Source: Dorea longicatena
GTDB taxonomy: Bacteria > Bacillota > Clostridia > Lachnospirales > Lachnospiraceae
Assembly (NCBI RefSeq): GCF_024168045.1
Contig: NZ_CP100126.1
Location: forward strand, 2,823,001-2,887,000
Direction: 5' to 3'
DNA length: 64,000 nucleotides
Part shown: positions 36,410 through 44,342 of the stretch, one piece after another
Layout of the letters: the number at the start of each line of letters is the position of its first letter
Numbering within the stretch: position 1 is the stretch's first letter
Program-made: the position numbers and the translations under genes
The notes under the pieces: generated by a model
Database searches by the model: none
Told to the model about the DNA's origin: nothing
Seen by the model: only the letters and a program-made list of their open reading frames with translations

Positions 36410-36442
36410 AGAGAGAGTTGCTTATGGCTCTCTCTTTTTTTA
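36410..36442 (+). terminator. Terminator after the XRE regulator gene
   Basis: AGAGAGAG and CTCTCTCT (36410-36435) form a stem around TTGCTTATGG, followed by a T tract. It lies 18 bases past the stop. Confidence 0.8.
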
Positions 36443-36734
36443 ACGCTTCCTCCTCCCATATTCTAACTCATTATGGCAAATCATTTTCTAAAGCAAGTAT
36501 CGCCTAGAGTAACTCAAAATCCCATTTCTGGATTATGATTCTCTGACGAACTTAATGGAGATTACGATTCCCCATACCCTCAATATCACAAAATATCAAA
36601 TTTTGCTATTAGCTCATAATAAATTTTCGCAGCTATCTGTTTTTGCACTCATAGATACCAAAAGCTTTTTATAACCATCTGCTTCTACCAGTAACAAAAT
36701 GTCAATAGTTTTTTAATCACTTTTTCAAAAAAGG
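36443..36734. other. Gene-free stretch in the element
   Basis: AT-rich, with stop codons in all frames. I see no gene, repeat or RNA here. It may be decayed coding sequence. Confidence 0.4.
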
Positions 36735-36774
36735 CAAAAAAATAGAACGTATAGATTATTTCCATACGCTCTAT
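36735..36774 (-). terminator. Terminator after the ClbS/DfsB-like gene
   Basis: On the minus strand ATAGAGCGTATGG pairs with CTATACGTTCTAT (36742-36774) with few mismatches, followed by a T tract. Confidence 0.75.
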
Positions 36775-36816
36775 CTCACATTTCATATTAAATTTTTGAA
36801 TTCTACAAACTGGAAG

Positions 36817-37335
36817 TTATAGTGCAATCTTTTTCCATTTTCTAATCTTGGTTCTAAAGGTTCCGAACGGAGCAACTGTATTAACATGTATGAATTTGTA
36901 TACTTCCCAGACAGCTGTTTTAGTTGCTTCGTCAGCCCATTTTCTCATATGTGGTTTAAATAATTCTTCATCACTCAGAGAATCAATCATTGCATAAATA
37001 GAGTTGATATTCTCATTCAATCTGTCTTTCAATTCTTGCAGTGACAGCTGAGCATATGTATCTGTAAACCATTGATATAATTCGCCAAGCTGATTCCACT
37101 TAAAATTATCCGAAGGAGTATTGACAGGAATACCCTTTCTTTCGTCTGATTCCCATTTAATAACAAGAGTTGTCCAGCCAACCTGATAAGCAAGATTTTC
37201 TGCCGGAGTTCGATCGACCTCATCAATTCTCTTATCTTTTAAATGCTCCGGAATATCATTAAATTCTGAAATATACTTTGCAAAGCTTTTATTTATCTCG
37301 TTTTTAAGCTCGTCTTTATTCTCATATGTTCTCAA
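36817..37335 (-). CDS. ClbS/DfsB family four-helix bundle protein
   Basis: 172 residues, the normal size of the family (formerly DUF1706). Family marks: RTPAENLAYQVGWTTLVIKWE near 42, DNFKWNQLGELYQWF near 76, and WEVYKFIHVNTVAPFGTFRTKIRKWKK at the end. ClbS protects colibactin producers by hydrolysing the toxin's cyclopropane warhead; most relatives have unknown substrates. Here it is cargo of the cpaF element, so self-protection against a genotoxic small molecule is possible but unproven. Its neighbour upstream is a peptidase E-like gene in the same direction. Confidence 0.88.
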   Translation of the reverse strand: MRTYENKDELKNEINKSFAKYISEFNDIPEHLKDKRIDEVDRTPAENLAYQVGWTTLVIKWESDERKGIPVNTPSDNFKWNQLGELYQWFTDTYAQLSLQELKDRLNENINSIYAMIDSLSDEELFKPHMRKWADEATKTAVWEVYKFIHVNTVAPFGTFRTKIRKWKKIAL

Positions 37336-37389
37336 TAGTCTATCTCCTCAGCTTCCGATTTTCCAGTTTCAAAAAAAGGATTTTTCAAA

Positions 37390-37995
37390 TTAGTCTTTGC
37401 AAATAACCCTTGAACCTTCACCATCAATTACAATTCCCTGATGGTTGTTAATAGGGCATAGATTCAAATCCGAAAACTCAGTCATTATTTTCTCGGTAAC
37501 TTTCTTAAATGGTGCTGTAAGATAATGCGGAAGAACATAGAAATCAATCAAATCAAGCCCTGCATCATCTTCTTGTGAGTAGTCCTCCGGCTTTTCATCC
37601 ATTTGCTCGATATATTGGATGCTTGGAGCGCATATAATTGCGCCTGCCGACTCGCCGATCATCAATTTTCCATTTACCAGTTCCTTTTTCAGCAACCCAT
37701 CAGTTCTTGTTTTACGGAGTTGGTCCATAAGAAAGAAAGAATTTCCGCCGGTAAAATATATCACATCTGCATCTTCAAAAACAGACTGTATCGTTGAATA
37801 AGCCTCCGTTGAAATATCAATTTCAGTTACGATTGCTCCCAACTTTTTGAATAATTTTCGAGCCGAGCCGACATAACCGGTGTAGCCTTCACGCAACGAA
37901 GCTGTTGGAATAAATGCGACTTTCTTATTTTCAATTTCTTCTTTTATCAGACTTCCTACACTTGAAAAGTGCGAACATAAAAATAGTTTCATCAA
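37390..37995 (-). CDS. Peptidase E-like (class I glutamine amidotransferase fold) hydrolase
   Basis: 201 residues, S51 family. The nucleophile serine is in MIGESAGAIICAP near residue 115; FTGGNSFFLMDQLRKT near 80 and DFYVLPHYLTAPF near 152 fit dipeptidase E (substrate loop and the catalytic-site histidine). Peptidase E cleaves Asp-X dipeptides. Members are also used in self-resistance to aspartyl antibiotics such as microcin C-type compounds, so a resistance role is possible. It is 54 bases upstream of the ClbS-like gene and probably co-transcribed. Confidence 0.85.
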   Translation of the reverse strand: MMKLFLCSHFSSVGSLIKEEIENKKVAFIPTASLREGYTGYVGSARKLFKKLGAIVTEIDISTEAYSTIQSVFEDADVIYFTGGNSFFLMDQLRKTRTDGLLKKELVNGKLMIGESAGAIICAPSIQYIEQMDEKPEDYSQEDDAGLDLIDFYVLPHYLTAPFKKVTEKIMTEFSDLNLCPINNHQGIVIDGEGSRVICKD

Positions 37996-38068
37996 TATTC
38001 TCCTTTATAAATACCGATTGGTTACTCACATGATATCATATTTTTTCTTCAATTACATCCACCTAATT

Positions 38069-38242
38069 TTAATATACTGCCTGTCGACTTGCTTCTGTAA
38101 CCAGCATCCGGTTAATCTTCTCCTGCATTGTTTCCTTTGCATTTTCATTGAAATGATAACGGACAACATAGACTGTCTGCCCGATTTTCTTTGTAAATGT
38201 GTTACCCTCTGTTTTTGTATTCATCATTTTTTCCATAATCAT
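38069..38242 (-). CDS. tnpW: TnpW-like small transposon protein
   Basis: 57 residues, below the usual ORF cutoff. AAAGGAAAA precedes ATG 38242 (a second ATG lies at 38236). The product begins MIMEKMMNTKTEGNTFTKKI and continues with YVVRYHFNENAKETMQEKI, the pattern of TnpW proteins of Tn4451-type elements. It stands alone beside a relaxase remnant, so it looks like part of an older element trapped inside this one. Confidence 0.75.
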   Translation of the reverse strand: MIMEKMMNTKTEGNTFTKKIGQTVYVVRYHFNENAKETMQEKINRMLVTEASRQAVY

Positions 38243-38562
38243 TTTTCCTTTCTTTTGGAGCCCCAGCAGAGAGTCATTCCATTGGTCTCTGTCAGAACAT
38301 TATTCTTTAAATCAGGCCCAAAATGGGCACTTCCAGTTTCACAGGCTACCTATATATAGCCTTTTCATTTTTGCTTGCAAAAAGCCTTGTGATCACAGCA
38401 CTTTTTTAACGTAAAAAGCGTTTTAATATGATACAGCCAACGACAAGAAGCATATCTAACAAATATCATTGTCTATCACTTCTGTTTTCTCTGCCGATAT
38501 CTCTCTGGTTAATGCCTAATAATCTTCCCTGCCAGACAAGACGATAAGTACAGCGTTTGCTT
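38243..38562. other. Gene-free stretch between tnpW and the relaxase remnant
   Basis: No ORF with a start signal is present. A short GGCCCAAAATGGGC palindrome-like motif lies near 38317. Otherwise I see nothing. Confidence 0.35.
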
Positions 38563-38685
38563 CTATCGTGTTTCCAAATACTTTCTTCCATCATACGATG
38601 GTTCTTCATCAAGTTCCAGTCCATGACGTTTACAGATATCTAAAAACATTGTCCGGCAGGCAGAATCGGCTGCAGATTCAAAATT
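38563..38685 (-). pseudogene. Remnant of a MobV/Pre-type relaxase gene
   Basis: A 40-codon open stretch reads FESAADSACRTMFLDICKRH then GLELDEEPSYDGRKYLE and stops at TAG (38565-38563). There is no start codon, and a TAA lies upstream at 38688-38686. The sequence resembles a segment near the end of the N-terminal domain of plasmid recombination (Mob/Pre, TnpZ-like) relaxases. With tnpW and tnpV it suggests a decayed Tn4451-like mobilizable element. Family assignment is from memory of the motif and is moderate. Confidence 0.55.
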
Positions 38686-39342
38686 TTATTATTCAAAATA
38701 AATAAAAATGGATTCCACCAAAATACCCATCACAAAAAATGTACTGGACACTTCTATTCATTATATTTGCACCAACAACTTGAAGTTATCTTCCTGCTTA
38801 CGACTTTCCAACAACATAAACTCCAAATATCATTTTGATAATATAAAGATACTTCTTTCTTACCCCAGAGCAAGATCCACCTGTGTTTAACAATATTGTC
38901 TTTCCGGCAAATATTCTTTCATCAGGTTTATATCTTGCTGGGGATTCCCCAAACCCATTCTTTCTATTTATGCCGAGATTACTGTACACATTAGAGCAAG
39001 ATCCACCCCGGTAATACCATATCGCTATTTTAGCATTATGGCATTTTCCGGATGTTGGAATCTTGCTAAGGATTGTGCTCCCTAGTTCCTCACATTCAGC
39101 ATAAATATATAATTGGTTCCTCGAATTTCTTCGGTCACAGCACAGGGAGAAAAAATAGGCTAAACAGCCCTATATCCCTGTGAAATCACCATGTGATTAT
39201 AAAATAGCAAGGACAGGAAGTGTGGATACACTTCCGCAAAATTACCAATTTCGGAGCCATATCCAAAATTGAAAAATACATAAAAATCAAAAATCCGAAA
39301 CCTTACTCGATATCCAAATTTATAATTTTTACAGATTACAAA
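38686..39342. other. Gene-free stretch with a short direct repeat
   Basis: No gene is supported. AGAGCAAGATCCACC occurs at 38867-38881 and again at 38993-39007. Runs of stops in all frames suggest decayed sequence. Confidence 0.45.
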
Positions 39343-39402
39343 AAAACCAATATGAAAATTTTACAAATTTTGTAACACATGTAAAATTCCCATATTGGTT
39401 TT
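39343..39402 (-). terminator. Long-stem terminator after the MmeI-like gene
   Basis: Arms of 22 bases (39343-39364 and 39381-39402) pair with about two mismatches. Read on the minus strand the stem ends CATATTGG followed by a T tract. It lies 80 bases past the stop at 39483. Confidence 0.8.
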
Positions 39403-39482
39403 CATTCATCTTTTATGGATTTGGAATATTCTATGTTTTCAAATATTTTACTTTGAGCAAAAAACAGCTCTATAAACTTTTA

Positions 39483-42281
39483 TCATTGCATTTTCTGGTA
39501 TAATTTCATCAACTCTCCCACACAATCTGCTTCCGTCATTTTTGTACTAAAGCCATACGCAGCCATAACAGCTTTATCATTTGCAGTATGTGCTCGTCGT
39601 AACTCGGCTGGCATTGTTAAAGGATCATATAAAGCCGCAAGATTACTACTAGGATATAATGTTCTTGCTTTCAAAATTTCCTGTGCCGATTTTTCAATTT
39701 GTTCCCGATTCTTCTCCGTTACTACAGGCCACGGAAAATTGTTATACACTATTGTGTTTGAATAACTATAATCACTTTTTAATCTTCCACACACTGCTCG
39801 CATCCATGCCATGTGAACATTCGACATCAATACACCAAATTCATAAAATGATGCATTGGGCATAGTGAATAATTTGTCTCCCGGAATAATTTCACCATCT
39901 AAATAATCCATTGGAATATATCTACGATTCTGAGAAGAAACTTTGGGAATCGCAATATATTGATTTTTATGTTCAAGTATTGATGCAAATAAAGTTGGAT
40001 TCTCAGCCGCTTTTTTTGTGTTCGCTCTTGTACTACTAAGTCTAAATTCACGTACTTTATTCACTCGTTCTAATATCATCGGACATTTTTTTAATAATCC
40101 AGGATCAGCTCCAACAAGCCAAATACAATATCTCGGCTTTCGATCAATAAAATCTTTTCCCATCATATAATGTCTAAAAAACGGAGAAGCCTGTGGTTCT
40201 TTTTCCAAAAACTCTTCCTTTTCCTCTTCCGTCAATATTAAAAATCCACCATCAATTGCTTGCCCACCTAATGCTATTTCAGGAACATTACACAATGGTT
40301 TCATTCTTTTTTCAATGAATATATTTTCTGCATCAAGCAAATATCCATTAATATTATTCGCCGGAATTGCGTTCTCACCTGAATAAATTATTTTCTGCTT
40401 ATTATTTACAGCTCTGCTAAAGCCAACAATTACACAATGAACATGCGCTTTTATTGACGCTTCACTATCCCATATAAATGTTCTGTATGCAAAATCAATG
40501 TGTACACCTGATTCAAAAAGCGGTTTCCAGAGAATCGAAACACTTTCTCCCTGTGTAATTGAATTAGTTGATACCAATGCTGCTCTGATATTATAATTTC
40601 CCATATAGTCAGCCGCTTTTTTATACCAGCAACTAACATAATCAAGATTTCCTATACTCTTCCATCCTTCAAATATCTTCTCAACATCTTCCTTCTGCTC
40701 CGACGCCATCCAACGTGCTCCTACAAATGGCGGATTCCCCATTATAAACGATAATTTTTCTGCAGGAATTACATCATTCCAATCAATTCTTAATGCATTT
40801 CCTTCTGTAATATTTACATATGTCTTTAAAGGAAGAAAATCGTCATTAAATCCATACACAATATTTTTCGTTTCTTCCAACATTTGAGATTCTGCAATCC
40901 ATAAAGCCGTTTTCGCAACTGTAACTGCAAAATCGTTAATCTCTATTCCATAAAATTGCTGAATAGAAACTCTAATTGGATTATTTACCTCTACCAATGT
41001 CATTTGTCCGCCAACTTTTTCCTTTATCACCTCATTCTCCAAACGACGAAGCGACAGGTATGTTTCTGTAAGGAAATTTCCGGAACCACACGCAGGATCA
41101 AAAAATGTAAGTGATGCCAATTTATTTTGGAATTCTTCCAATTTTTTATCTCTGGTACGCTTCACTTGAATTGCTCTAATACTATCAAATTCCTTCTGCA
41201 AATCTTCCAAAAAAAGAGGACTAATAACTTTATGAATATTTTCAATAGATGTATAATGCATTCCTCCTGAACGTCTGGTCTCAGGATTTAATGTAGATTC
41301 AAATACCGCTCCAAATATAGTTGGAGAAATATCACTCCAGTCAAAATCTTCTGACGCTTTTGTAAGAAGTAATTCTTTAATTTTCTCTGTAAAAGGTGGT
41401 ATCTCAATAGTTTCATCAGCAAATAACCCACCATTTACATACGGGAACTGAGCAAGTTCTTCCTCTAAATACTCGTCTCGCTCTGATACAGGTGTATCCA
41501 ATATCTTAAATAATTCTATTATAGCTCTCCGGCAATCCTTTACTTCATATGTTTCCAAATAATCATGGAACATATTTCTCTTTCCAAAAATACCAGCATC
41601 TTCTGCATACAAGCAAAAAACAATTCGCACACATAAAGCATTCAGGCTCTTTAGTTTATGCTCTCTTTTTTCTCTCTGCTCAAGTGTTTCATCCTTTTCC
41701 TTAATATCTGGTATACGATATTGTTTTAAAAACGCATCATAAATAAGCCCAACAATACCTCCTGCTTTTATTGATACTTCCATTTCATGCGATATTGTCT
41801 TTACTTCCTTTTTCACCAAGAAGTCCAACAATGGATATTTGCTTTGTAATTCATCTAAAGCAATCTTTGTCGGTTCTGGCTGTTTCTGGTTCATATCATA
41901 AATCCAAATTTCAGCAAAATTTGACGTAACAATCCACCGAGCTCTTTCATCAAAAGTCAGCTTTCCATTATATCTGTCTGCCTGTTCAAATGGAGTAAGA
42001 TCAACATCTCCTGAATTCCTGATTTTCTGATCCAATGCTTTTCCAAGACTCTTCTGTTCAATAATTACTCGTGTTTCAGGAATATACACATCAATACGTT
42101 TTGTATTTCCATCAATTACAACTTTCTTTTCAAAGTTCAAACGTTCTGTCACATTATCCATTCCCAAAACATTCGTCAATAAATCAATCCAATAAGAACG
42201 TCCATCTTCATCTTCTTTCCCTTTTCCCATCCATCGGTTTACAAATTGACGGGCAGCCTCTCTTTGTTCTGCATCTGTCAT
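39483..42281 (-). CDS. MmeI-like (type IIL) restriction-modification enzyme
   Basis: 932 residues, close to MmeI (919). The N-terminal nuclease shows Asp64 in KRIDVYIPE and Glu75-x-Lys77 in VIIEQKS, the same D-ExK spacing as MmeI. A helical spacer follows, then the N6-adenine methyltransferase with SAM motif FFDPACGSGNFLTE near 400 and NPPFVGARW near 527. The C-terminus (near 640-880) should be the target recognition domain (SYSNTIVYNNFPWP near 865). One polypeptide both cuts and methylates, on one strand in this family. AGGAGG precedes the ATG. It is probably a defence cargo gene, and nothing looks broken. The recognition site cannot be read from sequence. Confidence 0.9.
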   Translation of the reverse strand: MTDAEQREAARQFVNRWMGKGKEDEDGRSYWIDLLTNVLGMDNVTERLNFEKKVVIDGNTKRIDVYIPETRVIIEQKSLGKALDQKIRNSGDVDLTPFEQADRYNGKLTFDERARWIVTSNFAEIWIYDMNQKQPEPTKIALDELQSKYPLLDFLVKKEVKTISHEMEVSIKAGGIVGLIYDAFLKQYRIPDIKEKDETLEQREKREHKLKSLNALCVRIVFCLYAEDAGIFGKRNMFHDYLETYEVKDCRRAIIELFKILDTPVSERDEYLEEELAQFPYVNGGLFADETIEIPPFTEKIKELLLTKASEDFDWSDISPTIFGAVFESTLNPETRRSGGMHYTSIENIHKVISPLFLEDLQKEFDSIRAIQVKRTRDKKLEEFQNKLASLTFFDPACGSGNFLTETYLSLRRLENEVIKEKVGGQMTLVEVNNPIRVSIQQFYGIEINDFAVTVAKTALWIAESQMLEETKNIVYGFNDDFLPLKTYVNITEGNALRIDWNDVIPAEKLSFIMGNPPFVGARWMASEQKEDVEKIFEGWKSIGNLDYVSCWYKKAADYMGNYNIRAALVSTNSITQGESVSILWKPLFESGVHIDFAYRTFIWDSEASIKAHVHCVIVGFSRAVNNKQKIIYSGENAIPANNINGYLLDAENIFIEKRMKPLCNVPEIALGGQAIDGGFLILTEEEKEEFLEKEPQASPFFRHYMMGKDFIDRKPRYCIWLVGADPGLLKKCPMILERVNKVREFRLSSTRANTKKAAENPTLFASILEHKNQYIAIPKVSSQNRRYIPMDYLDGEIIPGDKLFTMPNASFYEFGVLMSNVHMAWMRAVCGRLKSDYSYSNTIVYNNFPWPVVTEKNREQIEKSAQEILKARTLYPSSNLAALYDPLTMPAELRRAHTANDKAVMAAYGFSTKMTEADCVGELMKLYQKMQ

Positions 42282-42391
42282 GCTTTTTTCCTCCTAAATA
42301 ATCGTGCATTCACAAATCTTTCTCCGACTATTTTTACATATCATATCCACAGTATATCATAAAATTATTACAGAACAGCATTCATATATCA

Positions 42392-42880
42392 TTATTTGTA
42401 TTGTGTCTGCACACAAGGAACTTCTACCGCCAAATCATAATAATATTGATACATGATCATGTTATCTTTTGCTTCTATATACACTCTCTGAGCTTCTTTC
42501 AGCAAGTTATTCCATATATCTTTCCATTCACTAGGAGCCGAATCTAAAAACCACATATTATTAAATGACATTTCTATCGTCCCCCATAAATCATCTTCTT
42601 TACGCTCAGTTTTTATATTCATCTGCATATTTCGTGCAATTTCCAATGCATCTTTTTGTAAAAAAGTGAATTTCACTACTTTTTGAAGATCTGGAACTTT
42701 CTTAAAACGACGCATATGAGCTTCTGCCTTTTTAATAATTGTTTCCAATTGTTCATCATGCCATTTTTTATCCTCTAGTATCTCTTCTTCTGACATTTGC
42801 GCTTTTTCTTCATTAATTTCTCTTTGCATTTCTTCCAATTCATGCTGTGCAATATCATAATATTTCTTTTCAATCACCAT
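42392..42880 (-). CDS. Unknown Glu/Lys-rich protein upstream of the MmeI-like gene
   Basis: 162 residues, highly charged and largely helical in the first 70 residues (EEMQREINEEKAQMSEEEIL), with a tryptophan-rich middle (MWFLDSAPSEWKDIWNNLL near 108). I do not recognise the family. It lies between an XRE regulator gene and the restriction-modification gene, all in one direction. It may be an accessory of either or a toxin/antitoxin-like partner of the regulator; neither is shown by sequence. Confidence 0.65.
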   Translation of the reverse strand: MVIEKKYYDIAQHELEEMQREINEEKAQMSEEEILEDKKWHDEQLETIIKKAEAHMRRFKKVPDLQKVVKFTFLQKDALEIARNMQMNIKTERKEDDLWGTIEMSFNNMWFLDSAPSEWKDIWNNLLKEAQRVYIEAKDNMIMYQYYYDLAVEVPCVQTQYK

Positions 42881-42937
42881 AATCTCCCAACTCCATAAAA
42901 AAAGAAACAGTCAACATTTTCGTTACAACTGTTTCCT

Positions 42938-43258
42938 TTATTTTTGAAGTCCCCGGAGCATTTGTATCACTACATTCTGTTCTTTTTCATCAAGATTATT
43001 CCAAATATTCAGAACCTCTTGTTGTGATTCTGATAAGCTTACTGGAACATCCATTCCGGCAAAGAATTGTGCCATTGTTACTCCCAGTGCATCACATATC
43101 TTTTCTACAGTAGGCATAGTTGGTAAACTTTCTTTAGCAATAATTTTTCCAATCGAAGATTGAGATATACCAGTCAATTGTGACAGCCGATATTTACTCA
43201 TATCACGTTTTTTACATAAAGCTATAATATTGTCCGCAATATAATCCTCTGTACGCAA
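42938..43258 (-). CDS. XRE-family helix-turn-helix regulator
   Basis: 106 residues, starting at a TTG behind AAAGAGGTG. The helix-turn-helix lies near 17-40 (MSKYRLSQLTGISQSSIGKII), and the remainder is a short helical dimerisation part (VSLSESQQEVLNIWNNLDEKEQNVVIQML). A palindrome AGTTAC-N7-GTAACT lies 25 bases upstream of the start. Its place before the MmeI-like gene suggests a controller of restriction-modification expression, but such regulators are also common phage-type repressors. Confidence 0.85.
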   Translation of the reverse strand: MRTEDYIADNIIALCKKRDMSKYRLSQLTGISQSSIGKIIAKESLPTMPTVEKICDALGVTMAQFFAGMDVPVSLSESQQEVLNIWNNLDEKEQNVVIQMLRGLQK

Positions 43259-43282
43259 GTAAATACACCTCTTTCCGATAGT

Positions 43283-43301
43283 AGTTACCTTAATTGTAAC
43301 T
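43283..43301. promoter_or_regulatory. Candidate operator upstream of the XRE gene
   Basis: AGTTACCTTAATTGTAACT is a palindrome with perfect 6-bp arms (43283-43288, 43296-43301) around a 7-base spacer, just upstream of the ribosome binding site of the gene starting at 43258. It is a likely autoregulatory site. Confidence 0.55.
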
Positions 43302-43382
43302 AGAAATCCGCAAAAATATTAGAGATGTATCTTACAAGTATTTACTAAGGGAAACAGTAGTATTAAAACAAAAAAAATAGAA

Positions 43383-43598
43383 CTATATAAAGTTGTATTC
43401 CATTAATGTCAGCTTATTATCTAAATGCTCATATTCTCTTTGTATTTCTTCAATTTTATCATATAGTTTCAGCACTGTCGAACCCTTTATCATTTTATTC
43501 TCTTGGCACATCTGCCGGAATTTTTCTTTGTACTCCCGCAGTACTCTTCCTTTTTCCTCTAATTCCTCCAGTGTTTTGATTTCCTCTTTATCTGCCAT
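43383..43598 (-). CDS. Small coiled-coil protein, unknown
   Basis: 71 residues, nearly all helical and charged (KTLEELEEKGRVLREYKEKF, then VLKLYDKIEEIQREYEHLDNK). GGGAGG stands 9 bases before the ATG, which makes it a credible gene despite its size. Function unknown. It faces away from the XRE gene of the serine recombinase operon. Confidence 0.6.
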   Translation of the reverse strand: MADKEEIKTLEELEEKGRVLREYKEKFRQMCQENKMIKGSTVLKLYDKIEEIQREYEHLDNKLTLMEYNFI

Positions 43599-43724
43599 GT
43601 ATTTTCCTCCCAGACATAATTTTTAATACATAAATGATAACCCTTTTTTCGCTGTTGTTCAATTACAACTTATCGCCTTTTTCTCCCATCAATCGACAAT
43701 CTTCTTTTTGCTATATACATATGA

Positions 43725-43759
43725 TATACTTCTCTTTATACAACCAATTGCTGTTGTAT
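43725..43759 (+). promoter_or_regulatory. Candidate promoter -10 and operator of the serine recombinase operon
   Basis: TATACT at 43725-43730 could be a -10 element, although no good -35 is seen. ATACAAC (43738-43744) and GTTGTAT (43753-43759) are perfect inverted arms. A related TTGTT-N5-ACAA lies near 43656. The XRE gene at 43824 is the likely source of the binding protein. Confidence 0.45.
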
Positions 43760-43823
43760 AGCTCACCATTTTTTCTATCTACAACACAAAAAAGTCAAGT
43801 TGTGATGGAAAGGAGGTGAGGAC

Positions 43824-44213
43824 ATGGAAATAAATTATGCACTTATAGGCAAACGTATAAGAGAAACCCGCAAACAACGAGGATTATCTGCCGAGGAGCT
43901 GGCTGAAATTGCTGATCTTTCTACTGTTTATATAAGCTATATTGAAAATGCCAAGCGTAAACCCAGTTTAGAATCTTTAATCAAAATTAGCAACGCACTT
44001 GAAATTACTATTGATGAATTACTCTATGGGAACTTGTTATACAATCCTACGGAATATCAAACTGACATTGATTTATTAATGGCAGATTGTACCAGCACTG
44101 AAAAACGTTACATATTCGAGGTTCTTTCAGCCATAAAAAACATTTTACGAATCAATGATTGGCATCTATCCTCAAAACACAATTACGATGCTGATAACCC
44201 GAATGATTATTAA
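43824..44213 (+). CDS. XRE-family regulator of the serine recombinase operon
   Basis: 129 residues. The helix-turn-helix lies near 10-65 (IRETRKQRGLSAEELAEIAD, LSTVYISYIENAKRKPSLESLIKI), with a short C-terminal part. AAAGGAGG precedes the ATG. It is the first gene of a six-gene plus-strand operon reaching 49181. Palindromes of the TACAAC/GTTGTA type lie upstream and suggest autoregulation. Confidence 0.88.
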   Translation: MEINYALIGKRIRETRKQRGLSAEELAEIADLSTVYISYIENAKRKPSLESLIKISNALEITIDELLYGNLLYNPTEYQTDIDLLMADCTSTEKRYIFEVLSAIKNILRINDWHLSSKHNYDADNPNDY

Positions 44214-44342
44214 ATCATTCAATAACAATCAAATATCTATTTCTACATAAACCATCCGTTAATCACTTAACCGATGGTTTATGTCTTTTTCAATCCAAAA
44301 ATTCTATGATAGTTATATCAACTATAAAGGATGTCGCTATTG

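Noticed and set aside
38867..39007. AGAGCAAGATCCACC direct repeats as attachment sites of a nested element
   Set aside because: Only about 110 bases lie between them, without any gene, and no other insertion signs are present.
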